This document shows, piece after piece, positions 26,785 to 36,500 of a stretch of 64,000 nt of DNA. The stretch spans positions 147,296 through 211,295 of the forward strand of contig WGLR01000023.1 of the NCBI GenBank assembly GCA_016125475.1. The letters run 5' to 3'. The notes under the pieces were generated by a model. The model made no database searches and had not been told where the DNA came from. It saw only the letters and a program-made list of their open reading frames with translations. This DNA is from Betaproteobacteria bacterium (GTDB lineage: Bacteria > Pseudomonadota > Gammaproteobacteria > Burkholderiales > Ga0077523). The position numbers were made by a program, and so were the translations under genes. How positions within the stretch are numbered: position 1 is the first letter of the stretch; each line of letters opens with the position of its first letter.

Positions 26785-27458
26785 CGGACGAACGGGCGGA
26801 CGAGCGGCGGGTGCTCGTCGACGAGATCGCCGCGGAAGCGGCGCAGTGCGCGCGTTACACGGGGCGTGCACGATTGGCGGAGCGCACGATGCAGGCCATC
26901 CGGAGCGTTCCGCGTCACGAATTCGTGCTCCCGGGAGAGAGCGAACGTGCGTACGTGAACGCGCCCCTGCCGATCGGACACCGTCAGACGATCTCCCAGC
27001 CGTTCATCGTCGCGCTGATGACGGACCTTCTCGACACGCGGCCCGACGACGTCGTGCTCGAACTCGGCACGGGCTCGGGCTACCAGGCGGCGGTCCTCGC
27101 CACGCTCGTCCGGCATGTCTTCACGGTCGAGATCGTGCCCGAACTCGCGGCGATGGCGACGGCCACGCTGTCCCGCCTCGGTTACGACAACGTGTCGGTC
27201 CGAAGCGGTGACGGTCAGGCAGGCTGGCCCGAGCACGCGCCGTATCGGGGGATCATCCTCACGGCGGCGTGCACGGAACTCCCGGAGGCACTCGCGGCGC
27301 AACTGGCACCGGGAGGGCGCGTCGTCTATCCGCGCGGGGAACCGTACGGCGAACAGGAACTTGTGGTTGCCGACCTGGACCCGTCGGGCGCACTGCGCGC
27401 TCAGTCCGTCCTGCCGGTGCGGTTCGTGCCGGTTCTCGATCGTCCCCCGCTCTTCTGA
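26781..27458 (+). CDS. Protein-L-isoaspartate O-methyltransferase-like SAM methyltransferase
   Basis: A 225-residue class I methyltransferase of the Pcm family. AIRSVPRHEFVLPGE, APLPIGHRQTISQPFIVALM and the SAM-binding VLELGTGSGYQAAVLATL, then GYDNVSVRSGDG, follow the order of PIMT enzymes, which repair isoaspartyl residues in aged proteins. The usual VTAAxxxIP motif appears as ILTAACTELP. The start ATG overlaps the SAM synthetase stop by 4 bases. Its 3' end overlaps the convergent LysR gene by 58 bases. Because it sits with a second SAM synthetase, a specialised substrate other than aged protein is possible. Confidence 0.85.
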   Translation: MTDERADERRVLVDEIAAEAAQCARYTGRARLAERTMQAIRSVPRHEFVLPGESERAYVNAPLPIGHRQTISQPFIVALMTDLLDTRPDDVVLELGTGSGYQAAVLATLVRHVFTVEIVPELAAMATATLSRLGYDNVSVRSGDGQAGWPEHAPYRGIILTAACTELPEALAAQLAPGGRVVYPRGEPYGEQELVVADLDPSGALRAQSVLPVRFVPVLDRPPLF

Positions 27459-28468
27459 GGTGCGAGGCCGCCGCGGTCCGTTCCTGCGGTCGCGGGCAGA
27501 TGCGGGTCGTCCACGGACTCGGGCGGGTTGCACGGCTCGAGCGCCTTCGCGAGTGCCTCGATGAACGCGCGCGTCTTCGTCGCGAGGAGCTTCCTCCCCG
27601 GGAAGACGGCCCAGGCCGTCGACGGGGCCGCCCACCACCCGGGCAGCACGCGCACCAGTTCGCCTGCGTTCACGTAGGGCTCCGCGAAGAACGTCCCGAC
27701 GGCGGCGATGCCGGCACCGGCGCACGCCAGCTTCAGCAGCAGGTCGGGCGAGTTGGCGCTGGTGCGCAGCGGCAGCTCGCCCTGCCACGCATCCGGCGGG
27801 TCGCCCCCTCGCAGGAGTGTCCATGGGACCGGATCGCCCGAACGGGAAAGGAGCATGAGGGCGTGGCGACCCGAGAGCTCGTCGGGTTCCGCCGGTGATC
27901 CGTGTACGGCGAGGTATCGCGGAGCCGCGTACAGGCCCGTGTGGAAGACCGCGACGCGACGGGCCGTGAGCTGCGAGTCGGGAGGGAGGTCGCCCATCCT
28001 GATCGCGAGGTCGAAATTCTCCGCGACGAGGTCGACGCGGCGCGGCGAGACATCGATGTCGAGGGACACGCCGGGGTGGTCCGTTACGAACGTCGCGAGC
28101 ATCGCGGACAGGGCGCGCGCGGCGAAGTCGGCGGGCATCGACACGCGGAGCCTGCCCGCGGGCAGCTGCTGGCGCGACTGCGCCAGCGCGCGCGCCGCGT
28201 CCACTTCCGAGCCGATCGCGCGAGCGTGGGCGAGCACGCCCTCGCCGAAGTCAGTCAGGACGAGCCGGCGGGTCGTGCGCTGGAGGAGCTTCTCGCCCAG
28301 GCGCGCTTCCAGGGCCGACACGCGGCGCGACAGGGTCGACTTCGGCAGCTTCAGGCGCTCGGCCGCGCGGCTGAAGCTGCCTGCATCCATGACGTTCGCG
28401 AACAGCAGGAGATCGGCGGCATCGGCATCCACGGGTTCTGGCCTTTGTTCCACTGGTGGAACGATCAT
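27401..28468 (-). CDS. LysR-family transcriptional regulator
   Basis: A 355-residue LysR protein with a winged helix at about residues 18-77 ([20 protein letters not shown], then [20 protein letters not shown]). A periplasmic-binding-like effector domain follows. It belongs to the CrgA/AaeR-like group by [20 protein letters not shown]. The C-terminus is about 40 residues longer than usual and Gly/Arg-rich because the frame reads on into the convergent methyltransferase gene. It is divergent from the azoreductase gene, which it probably controls through the 75-bp intergenic region. Confidence 0.9.
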   Translation of the reverse strand: MIVPPVEQRPEPVDADAADLLLFANVMDAGSFSRAAERLKLPKSTLSRRVSALEARLGEKLLQRTTRRLVLTDFGEGVLAHARAIGSEVDAARALAQSRQQLPAGRLRVSMPADFAARALSAMLATFVTDHPGVSLDIDVSPRRVDLVAENFDLAIRMGDLPPDSQLTARRVAVFHTGLYAAPRYLAVHGSPAEPDELSGRHALMLLSRSGDPVPWTLLRGGDPPDAWQGELPLRTSANSPDLLLKLACAGAGIAAVGTFFAEPYVNAGELVRVLPGWWAAPSTAWAVFPGRKLLATKTRAFIEALAKALEPCNPPESVDDPHLPATAGTDRGGLAPQKSGGRSRTGTNRTGRTD

Positions 28469-28502
28469 ACCCGTGTGGAGGTCTTCTGTAGATGTCCCGA
28501 CA

Positions 28503-28514
28503 ACAATACATTGT
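28503..28514. promoter_or_regulatory. Candidate LysR operator in the divergent intergenic region
   Basis: The inverted repeat ACAAT-AC-ATTGT sits in the AT-richest part of the 75-bp spacer between the LysR gene (starts 28468) and azoR (starts 28544). Short dyads at this location are typical LysR binding sites. Confidence 0.45.
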
Positions 28515-28543
28515 CCTCATCGCAACCCCATCGGGAGGACGAC

Positions 28544-29176
28544 ATGAACATCCTGCAGGTGAACTCGAGCGCGCGGCGTGCCCAGGGCACGACGGGATCC
28601 CAGTCTGCCGGCCTCGCGGCCGAACTCGTCGCGCGTCTGCGGTCCGTGCATCCGGGCGGTTCCGTGACCGTGCGCGACCTCGCCACCAGCCCCCATCCCG
28701 CACTGGACGAGTCCGCCCTGGACGCGCTGTTCACGCCCGAGTCGGAGCGTTCGGCGGCACAGGCGGCGCGCGTGGCGCTGGACGATGCGCTGATCGCCGA
28801 GGTCCAGGCCGCCGACGTGATCGTTCTGGCGGCGCCCATGATCAACTTCGGCGTGAGTGCCCAGCTCAAGAACTGGATCGACGCGATTTCCCGGGCGCGG
28901 GTCACGTTCCGCTACACGGAACAGGGTGTCGAGGGACTTCTGCGCGGCCGGACGGTCTACGTGGTGACGACGCGCGGCGGGGTACACCGCGACCGGCCCA
29001 GCGACACCGTCGTGCCGTACCTGCGGACCGTGCTCGGGTTTCTCGGCATGACCGACGTGCGCTTCGTGTACGCCGAGGGGCTCGCGATGGGACCCGAAGC
29101 GCAGGCACGCGGGCTCGCGGCTGCCCGCGCCGAGATCGCCGAAACGGTTCAAGATACCGCGACCGTGGGCGCCTGA
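28544..29176 (+). CDS. azoR: FMN-dependent NADH-azoreductase
   Basis: A 210-residue flavodoxin-fold quinone/azo reductase. [12 protein letters not shown] with the phosphate-binding Ser loop, [35 protein letters not shown] and VTTRGG match AzoR. It reduces azo compounds and quinones by two electrons with NADH in the cytoplasm, which helps against electrophile stress. The ATG at 28544 follows GGGAGGACG. It is first in an operon with two pirin genes and is divergent from LysR, a common quinone-stress locus. Confidence 0.92.
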   Translation: MNILQVNSSARRAQGTTGSQSAGLAAELVARLRSVHPGGSVTVRDLATSPHPALDESALDALFTPESERSAAQAARVALDDALIAEVQAADVIVLAAPMINFGVSAQLKNWIDAISRARVTFRYTEQGVEGLLRGRTVYVVTTRGGVHRDRPSDTVVPYLRTVLGFLGMTDVRFVYAEGLAMGPEAQARGLAAARAEIAETVQDTATVGA

Positions 29177-29210
29177 CGCGGACGGCGCCACCGAACAAGG
29201 AGAAGACAGG

Positions 29211-30083
29211 ATGGACACGAAGACCCTGGAAACGAAGACACTCGCACACCCCCGGACAGTCGAACGTCTGGTCGCGGGACAGGCCACGAGCGACGGTGCC
29301 GGCGTGAAGCTCACGCGGGTGCTGACGCAGTCGCTGCAGAAGCGTCTGGACCCGTTCCTGATGCTGGACGCGTTCGGCACCGACAATCCCGACGACTACA
29401 TTGCGGGATTTCCGCCGCACCCTCACCGCGGCTTCGAGACCGTCACGTACATGATCGCGGGACGCATGCGTCACCGGGATTCCGGTGGCAACGAAGGCCT
29501 GCTCACGAACGGTGGCGTGCAGTGGATGACGGCCGGGCGCGGCGTGATCCACAGCGAGATGCCCGAGCAGGAGGAAGGCAGCATGGAAGGGTTCCAGCTC
29601 TGGCTCAACCTGCCCGCGAAGGACAAGATGATTCCGGCCTGGTACCGGGACTTCCCGGGCGCCGAGATCCCCGAGGTGCAGGCGGACGGCGTGACCGTGC
29701 GGGTCATCGCGGGCGAGAGCCAAGGCGTGAAGGGCGCGATGCAGCGTGACGCGACGGAGCCGGTGTACCTCGACGTGCACCTGTCCCCCGGTGCGGTGTT
29801 CGAGCAGGCCCTGCCGGCCGGGCACAACGCGTTCGTGTACGTCTACCGCGGCGCGGTGTCCATCGCCGGGACGCGAGTGCCCATGCAGCGCATGGCGATT
29901 CTCGCAAACGATGCACAGGCCGACGGCGTGGTGCTGAAAGCGGCGGACGAGGCCGCACGCGTGCTCCTGATCGCGGGAAGGCCGCTCGGCGAACCGATCG
30001 CGCAGTACGGGCCGTTCGTGATGAACACCACCGAGGAGCTGCAGCGTGCGGTGGCGGACTACCAGTCCGGCCGGTTCGTCTGA
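29211..30083 (+). CDS. Pirin family protein, copy 1
   Basis: A 290-residue bicupin of the pirin family. The N-terminal cupin carries PPHPHRGFETVTYMIAG and GRGVIHSEMPE, which supply the three His and one Glu that bind a single metal (Fe or Cu). The C-terminal cupin has lost these ligands. Bacterial pirins such as YhhW have quercetinase activity or act in redox responses. It starts 34 bases after azoR, and the second pirin gene follows its stop after one base. Confidence 0.92.
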   Translation: MDTKTLETKTLAHPRTVERLVAGQATSDGAGVKLTRVLTQSLQKRLDPFLMLDAFGTDNPDDYIAGFPPHPHRGFETVTYMIAGRMRHRDSGGNEGLLTNGGVQWMTAGRGVIHSEMPEQEEGSMEGFQLWLNLPAKDKMIPAWYRDFPGAEIPEVQADGVTVRVIAGESQGVKGAMQRDATEPVYLDVHLSPGAVFEQALPAGHNAFVYVYRGAVSIAGTRVPMQRMAILANDAQADGVVLKAADEAARVLLIAGRPLGEPIAQYGPFVMNTTEELQRAVADYQSGRFV

Positions 30084-30084
30084 C

Positions 30085-30984
30085 GTGGCGCCGGAACCGG
30101 AGGGGCGGGAAGAACGCATTCCCGCCCACGCGGCGAGTGTCGGCGGCCTGCCTGTCCGACGGGCCCTGCCGACGCGGGCGCGACGCATGGCCGGCCCGTG
30201 GTGTTTCCTCGATCACGTCGGCCCCTCGGTGCTGGCCGACGGACAGACGCTCCGCGTGGCCCCGCACCCCCATATCGGGCTGCAGACGTTCACGTGGATG
30301 ATCGAAGGCGAGGTCCTGCACCGGGACAGCCTCGGGAGCGTGCAGGTCATCCGCCCGGGCCAGGTCAACCTGATGACGGCCGGGCGCGGCATCGCGCATT
30401 CCGAGGAACTGCTGCCCGGGTCGCCACGCCTGCACATGGCGCAGCTGTGGATCGCGCTGCCCGACGCGAAACGGGCCATCGAGCCGTCCTTCGAGCACCA
30501 CCCCGTGCTCCCCGTGATCGAGACCGAGGGGGCGCGGATCACGGTGCTCGCAGGCTCGCACGACGGCGAGCGTGCACCCGGGACGTTCCACTCGCCCCTC
30601 GTCGGCCTGGATCTGTCGGCGAGAGCGGGTGCGCAGGTTTCCCTCCCGCTGGACCGAAGCTTCGAGCACGTGCTGCTGGCGCTGGATGGTGACGTCACGG
30701 TCGGGGACGAGCCGCTGGCTCCCGGCGTGCTCGCGTTCTTCACGCCGGGTCGCGCGCAGGTCGCGTTCCGGTGCACGAGCGAGGCCCGCCTGCTGCTGGT
30801 GGGAGGCCGGCCCTTCGGCGAGGACGTGCTGCTCTGGTGGAACTTCGTCGCGCGTCGCCCCGACGAGGTGGTGCGTGCCGCGGCGGAGTGGAATGCGGGC
30901 GATGGCGCCTTCGGGCGCGTGTCGGGCTACGACGGCGAGCCGTTGCGCGCGCCCGACCCCGCCGTCGCCGGGCTCAGGCGATGA
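30085..30984 (+). CDS. Pirin family protein, copy 2
   Basis: A 299-residue pirin diverged from copy 1: ARRMAGPWCFLDHVGP, APHPHIGLQTFTWMIEGE and GRGIAHSEE keep the metal-binding His and Glu residues. LLVGGRPFGEDVLLWWNFV at the C-terminus is typical of the YhaK/YhhW type. The start is a GTG at 30085, one base after the previous stop. Its 3' end overlaps the convergent ogt gene by 11 bases. Two pirins in tandem behind an azoreductase suggest a quinone or flavonoid detoxification unit. Confidence 0.9.
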   Translation: MAPEPEGREERIPAHAASVGGLPVRRALPTRARRMAGPWCFLDHVGPSVLADGQTLRVAPHPHIGLQTFTWMIEGEVLHRDSLGSVQVIRPGQVNLMTAGRGIAHSEELLPGSPRLHMAQLWIALPDAKRAIEPSFEHHPVLPVIETEGARITVLAGSHDGERAPGTFHSPLVGLDLSARAGAQVSLPLDRSFEHVLLALDGDVTVGDEPLAPGVLAFFTPGRAQVAFRCTSEARLLLVGGRPFGEDVLLWWNFVARRPDEVVRAAAEWNAGDGAFGRVSGYDGEPLRAPDPAVAGLRR

Positions 30985-31480
30985 GCCGGATGCCCGCCTC
31001 CGGCGCGTGTCGATGCTCGTGCGCGAGGAGCCACCTCTTGCGTGAGAGCCCTCCGGCATAGCCCGTGAGCGTGCCGTCGCTGCCGACCACGCGATGGCAG
31101 GGCACGATGACCGGCAGCGGGTTGGCGCCGTTCGCGGCGCCTACCGCGCGCGCGGACCGCGGGCACCCGAGTGTCCGTGCGAGCGCGGCGTAGCTGGTGG
31201 TGTCCGCGTAGGCGAGATCGCGAAGCGCGGCCCACACCCGGTGCTGGAACGCCGTCCCCGAGGGCGCGAGCGGCAGGTCGAACCAGGTCCGCAGCCCCGT
31301 GAAGTACTGCCGGAGCTGCTCGCGCACGTCGCGCAGCACGGGCGCGTCGGGCTCCCGGGCTCCGCGGTCCCCGGGACGCACACGTTCCCATTCCTCGTCG
31401 AAACGCAGCGCGAGAAGGGCCTGTCCGTCGCTCAGCGCGTGGAACACGCCGATCGGCGTGTCGATGTCGCAGTGGATCAT
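30974..31480 (-). CDS. ogt: Methylated-DNA--protein-cysteine S-methyltransferase
   Basis: A 168-residue Ogt/MGMT repair protein that removes O6-methyl groups from guanine by suicide transfer to Cys128 in the motif PVIVPCHRVVG. FQHRVWAALRDLAYADTTSYAALA forms the DNA-binding helix region, and Asn/Arg of ARAVGAANGANP precede the acceptor. It lacks an Ada-type N-terminal domain. Its ATG overlaps the stop of the upstream Ada-AlkA gene by 4 bases, so both are made together during alkylation stress. Confidence 0.93.
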   Translation of the reverse strand: MIHCDIDTPIGVFHALSDGQALLALRFDEEWERVRPGDRGAREPDAPVLRDVREQLRQYFTGLRTWFDLPLAPSGTAFQHRVWAALRDLAYADTTSYAALARTLGCPRSARAVGAANGANPLPVIVPCHRVVGSDGTLTGYAGGLSRKRWLLAHEHRHAPEAGIRLIA

Positions 31481-32919
31481 TTCGCATTTCCTCCGATCGA
31501 TTGCCAGAGATGCATGACGGCGTACGCACGCCAGGGTCGCCAGGCCTCGGCGCGCGCGAGTACCTCGCGGTCCGCGGTCGTGCCGAGTGCCTTCCGCACG
31601 CCGTAGTCGGTGTGCGGGAACGCGTCCGGCCACCCCAGGGCCCGCATGGCGAGGTACTGTGCCGTCCAGTCGCCGATGCCGGGCAGCGCGCGCAGGCGCG
31701 CGAGCTGGGCCTCGACGTCCGCGGTGGGTTCGAGCGTGATGTCACCCCGTGCGTGAGCCTCCGCGAGCGCGAGGATCGCGCGTGCACGGGCCCCGACGAT
31801 GCCGAGCCGGGCGATGTCGTCCACCGAACGTGTCGCGACCTCGCGGGAAGACGGAAAGCGCGTCACGAGCGACCGAAACGGCGTCTCGACGCGTGTGCCG
31901 AGCGCGGCCGCGAAGCGGCCGGCAAGCGTGCGTGCGGCCTTCACCGTGATCTGCTGGCCGAGGATCGCGCGCACCGCCATCTCGAAGCCGTCGAACGCGC
32001 CGGGCAGCCTCAGGCCTGGCGCAGGCGCGGCCAGTGCGTCGAGCCGGGCGGCGATCGCGGCCGGGTCCGCGGCCAGATCGAAGAGCCGCCTCACGCGCTG
32101 AAGGACGGCGGGTACGACGGGTGCCAGCGACGCGGACAGGGTCACGTCGAGACAGTGCCGGTCCGCGACGAGGCTCACGCGTATCCAGCCCGTGCAGTCG
32201 ATGCCCTCGCGTTCGATGCGCACGGTACGTGCGTACGCCTGCTCGCCGACGTGTTCCACCCCCTCGATCGTGCGGCCGCTCAGGAAGGCGAGGAGTGGTT
32301 CCCAGGCGAGAGGCGGGCGAAAGCCCAGGCGGAACGTGAGCGTCTCGGCGGGAGCGGCGGCGACCGAACGACGCAGCGCGCTCGGCGCGAGACCGTAGCG
32401 TTCCGTGAAGACCGCCTGGAACCGGCGCAGACTCCCGAAGCCGGCCGTGAAGGCGATGTCCGTGACGGGCAGGGTCGTCTCGGTGAGCAGGCGTTTCGCG
32501 AGGAGCAGACGGTGCGTGTGCGCGTACTGCACGGGCGTCACGCCGAACGCGTCGCGGAACACGCGGCTGAGGTGCCGGGCGGACACGGCGAGCCTGTCCG
32601 CGAGCGCCGCGACGGGAACCGGCTCCCCGGAGCCGTCCTCGATGAGCGCCGCGGCCGTGCGCGCGAGTCGCGTCGGCGCATCCACGGCGGACTCGCCGGG
32701 TGCGAGCTCGGGACGGCAGCGCAGGCACGGACGGTATCCTGCGACCTCGGCGGCAGCCGCGCTCGGATAGAACGTGCACTGCTCGCGCCGCGGCAGGCGG
32801 CTCGGACACACCGGCCGACAGTACACGCCGGTCGATCGCACACCCACGAAGATCCGTCCGTCGAAGCGGGCGTCGCGGGATCGCCAGGCGTTGTAGCAGT
32901 CATCGGGATCGAGGAGCAT
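31477..32919 (-). CDS. Ada-AlkA fusion: methyl-sensing regulator plus 3-methyladenine DNA glycosylase II
   Basis: A 480-residue fusion. Residues 1-75 form the Ada zinc domain with Cys34, Cys38, Cys65 and Cys68 (GVYCRPVCPS and RPCLRCRP); Cys34 corresponds to the methyl-phosphotriester acceptor of Ada. Residues about 85-185 are an AraC-type helix-turn-helix. The rest is AlkA: an N-terminal TBP-like part, GAFDGFEMAVRAILGQQIT, the helix-hairpin-helix LPGIGDWTAQYLAM and catalytic Asp438 in FPHTDYG. It would sense alkylation, activate transcription and excise alkylated bases. With Ogt it forms a complete two-gene adaptive response. Confidence 0.93.
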   Translation of the reverse strand: MLLDPDDCYNAWRSRDARFDGRIFVGVRSTGVYCRPVCPSRLPRREQCTFYPSAAAAEVAGYRPCLRCRPELAPGESAVDAPTRLARTAAALIEDGSGEPVPVAALADRLAVSARHLSRVFRDAFGVTPVQYAHTHRLLLAKRLLTETTLPVTDIAFTAGFGSLRRFQAVFTERYGLAPSALRRSVAAAPAETLTFRLGFRPPLAWEPLLAFLSGRTIEGVEHVGEQAYARTVRIEREGIDCTGWIRVSLVADRHCLDVTLSASLAPVVPAVLQRVRRLFDLAADPAAIAARLDALAAPAPGLRLPGAFDGFEMAVRAILGQQITVKAARTLAGRFAAALGTRVETPFRSLVTRFPSSREVATRSVDDIARLGIVGARARAILALAEAHARGDITLEPTADVEAQLARLRALPGIGDWTAQYLAMRALGWPDAFPHTDYGVRKALGTTADREVLARAEAWRPWRAYAVMHLWQSIGGNAK

Positions 32920-33020
32920 GGCGCTACGATAGCCCGAAGGGCGGCGCGGCGCGCGCCGTTTTCGGACGCGGGAGTGCGTGACGCAGTCGTCGGTCGCTGC
33001 GGGACGGGAACGGAGGTGAC

Positions 33021-33464
33021 GTGGACAGGCTGCGCGAGATACCGGACGTGAGGCAGATTCCCGGCGAGTCCCCCAGGCGCTGGTTCACGTCCACCGACGC
33101 CGACTTCGTCGTGTGGCTGGATGCCTCGGGTCGGCCCCTCGGCTTCCAGTTCTGCTACGACAAGGGCGGCGGGGAAACGGCGATCACGTGGCGCCGCGAC
33201 ACCGGCTTCACCCAGGCGCGCGTCGACGACGGCGAGTCACGGGCGCTCGCCTGCAAGGCGACGCCGCTCCTGCTCGGGAACACGTCCGGGCCGGATCTCC
33301 GGCGCGCGCTGGAGCGCTTCTCGGCCCTGGCGGACGACCTGCCGGAACGGTACGCGCACGAGTTCACGTGGCGACTGCTCGCGGGGGAAGCGAGGCGTCA
33401 CCGCGGCGTCCGGCGATCGGCCGCGACGGGGCGACGAAGGCGGAAAAGCCGCCGCCGTGCGTGA
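33021..33464 (+). CDS. Conserved-looking cytoplasmic protein of unknown function
   Basis: A 147-residue protein starting at a GTG with an excellent ACGGAGGTGAC site. The N-terminal two thirds look folded (IPGESPRRWFTSTDADFVVW, FQFCYDKGGGETAITWR), and the last 30 residues are strongly basic (RRRRKSRRR), possibly nucleic-acid binding. No signal peptide and no domain that I can name. It is divergent from the repair operon and upstream of hrpA. Confidence 0.65.
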   Translation: MDRLREIPDVRQIPGESPRRWFTSTDADFVVWLDASGRPLGFQFCYDKGGGETAITWRRDTGFTQARVDDGESRALACKATPLLLGNTSGPDLRRALERFSALADDLPERYAHEFTWRLLAGEARRHRGVRRSAATGRRRRKSRRRA

Positions 33465-33514
33465 GAGGAAAAACGCAACAACGCAAGCCTGACCCCGAAG
33501 GAGGGGGTGGTGGG

Positions 33515-33543
33515 TGGCTGGCGGATGCGTAAGCGACTACAAT
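33515..33543 (+). promoter_or_regulatory. Candidate hrpA promoter
   Basis: TGGCTG (33515-33520) and TACAAT (33538-33543) are spaced by 17 bases, about 36 bases before the TTG start. The -10 is good; the -35 is weak. Confidence 0.4.
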
Positions 33544-33578
33544 CGCGACTGCCTCACTTCACGTGATCCGGCTGTCCG

Positions 33579-36500
33579 TTGTCCACCGTTCCCGAGTCTT
33601 CTTCACCCGAACAGGCCGCGATCCGGTCGCGCTTCAAGCGGCTCGATGCCTGCATGGCCTCGGACCGTGGCCGTCTGGGTGGCCGCCTCGCGCGGCTGCG
33701 GGACGGCAAGGGCAACGCGTCCGACGAACTCGGTGCGATCGACGCCGCGATCGACGCTTCGGTCGCCCGGCTCGATGCGCGCCGCGCGCGCCGGCCACGC
33801 ATCACGTATGCCCCCGACCTTCCCGTCAGCGAGAAGCACGAAGAGATCGCGCGCGCGATCGAGCGCCACCAGGTCGTGATCGTCTCCGGCGAGACCGGCT
33901 CCGGCAAGACGACCCAGCTGCCGAAGATCTGTCTCGATCTCGGGCGCGGCAGTGCCGGCATGATCGGGCACACGCAGCCGCGCCGCATTGCCGCGCGCAC
34001 GGTGGCCGGCCGCATCGCGCAGGAACTCGCGAGCCCCCTCGGCGACGTCGTCGGCTACAAGGTGCGCTTCAACGACACGTCCGGCCCGGACGTGCTCGTG
34101 AAGCTCATGACCGACGGCATCCTGCTCGCCGAGACGGTGACCGACCGCCACCTGCGCGCGTACGACACGATCATCGTTGACGAGGCCCACGAGCGCAGCC
34201 TGAACATCGACTTCCTGCTGGGGTATCTGCGCCAGCTCCTGCCGAGGCGGCCCGACCTCAAGGTGATCATCACGTCGGCGACGATCGACGCGCGCCGCTT
34301 CTCGCGGCACTTCATGGATGCGCCCGTGATCGAGGTTTCCGGGCGCCTCTATCCCGTCGACGTGCGATACCGGCCGGCCGAGGAGTGCGAGGACGGCGAG
34401 GCACCCGACCTCGCCGAGGAGATCGGCGACGCGCTCGACGCGCTGTATCTCTCCGACGGGCCGGGGGACGCGCTCGTTTTCCTGCCGGGCGAGCGCGAGA
34501 TCCGCGAAACGGCGGAATACCTGCGCAAGCACCCGGTCGGCCGGGCCCGTGTCGGTGGCGCGGGCGTCGAGATCCTGCCGCTCTTCGCGCGTCTGTCTGC
34601 CGCGGAACAGGACCGCGTGTTCAAGCCCGGCACCGGGCACCGTGTCGTGATCGCGACGAACGTCGCGGAGACCTCGCTCACGGTGCCGCGCATCCGCTAC
34701 GTGATCGACCCGGGGCTCGCGCGGATCAACCGTTACAGCTACCGCAACAAGGTCGAGATGCTCCAGGTCGAGCCGATCTCGCGTGCCTCCGCGAACCAGC
34801 GTGCGGGCCGGTGCGGACGCGTGATGAGCGGCGTGTGCGTGCGGCTCTACGCGGAGGACGACTTCGCGGCACGGCCCGAGTTCACCGATCCCGAGATCCT
34901 GCGCTCGTCACTCGCGTCGGTCATCCTGCGCATGAAGGCGCTGAAGCTCGGGGAACCCGAGAGCTTCCCGTTCGTCGAGCCGCCGCTGCCGAAGATGATC
35001 GCGGACGGCTACCAGCTGCTGGCCGAGCTGGGCGCGGTCGACGCGCGGCGCAGTCTCACGGCTGTGGGCTCCCAGCTCGCGCGCCTGCCGATCGATCCTC
35101 GCATCGCGCGCATGATCGTCGAGGCGAAACGCCAGAACTGCCTGCGCGAAGTGCTCGTGATCGCGTCCGCACTGTCGGTGCAGGACCCGCGCGACCGCCC
35201 GCTCGACAAGCAGGAGGCCGCGGACAGCGCGCACGCGCAGTTCGTCGACGAGCGTTCCGACTTCCTCGCGTTCGTGAAGATATGGGACTTCTACGACGAA
35301 CTGCTGAAACACAAGAAGTCCAACCGCCGGCTCCAGCAGGACTGCCGGGATCACTTCCTGTCGTGGCTGAGGCTGCGGGAGTGGCGCGACCTGCACGGAC
35401 AGCTCCACGCGCTCGTGTCGGAGATGGGCTGGCGGGAGAACGAGAAGCCTGCGGGCTATCCGGAGATCCACAAGGCCCTGCTGTCGGGCCTGCTCGGCAA
35501 CGTCGGCATGAAGGCCGAGGAGGGCGGTGAATATCTCGGCGCGCGAGGCATCCGCTTCCACGTGTTTCCGGGGTCGGCGCTGCGCAGGAAGCAGCCCCGG
35601 TGGATCATGGCGGCGGAGCTGACCGAGACCACGCGACTGTTCGCCCGCTGCGTCGCGTCCATCGAGCCCGACTGGATCGAGCAGCTCGCGCCGCACATCG
35701 CGCACCGGCACTACTTCGATCCGCACTGGGAGAAGAAGTCCGCGCAGGTCGTCGGCTACGAGCGGGTGACCGTCTACGGACTCACGGTCGTGCCGCGACG
35801 GCGCGTGAGCTACGGACAGATCGATCCGGTCGAGTCGCGGCGCATCTTCATACGCGGGGCGCTCGTCGAAGGCGACGTGAACCTGGACGCCCCGTTCCTG
35901 CGCGCGAACCGGGCACTCGTGCGCGAGGTGCAGGGGCTCGAGCACAAGTCCCGCCGGCACGACGTGCTCGTGGACCCGGAGGTCATCGCGGACTTCTACT
36001 CGGACGTGGTGCCCGAAGGAATCTTCAACCTCGCGGCGTTCGAGCGCTGGCGTCGGGACGCGGAACGCGCGAATCCCCGCCTTCTCTACCTCACGCGCGA
36101 ACGCCTCATGCGGCACGCCGCGGAAGACATCAGCGCGGAGCGCTTTCCCGACACGATCGAGATGAACGGCGTGCGCTACCGGCTCGCCTATCGCTTCGAG
36201 CCCGGGCATCCGCTCGACGGCGTCACGATGATCGTGCCGCTGCACCTGCTGAACCAGATCGACGAGCGGCGGTGCGAGTGGCTCGTGCCCGGTCTGTTGC
36301 GGGACAAGCTCACGCACCTGATCAAGGGGCTGCCCAAGGGCCTGCGCAAGCACTTCGTGCCGGTGCCCCAGGTCGTGACGGCGGTGCTTTCCACGCTCGA
36401 GCCCGACGCGGTACCGCTCACGGAGGCGCTCGGACTCGCTCTGCGCGCTAGCACGGGTGTCGAGGTTCCCGGGGACGCCTGGGACGAGTCGGACGTCCCC

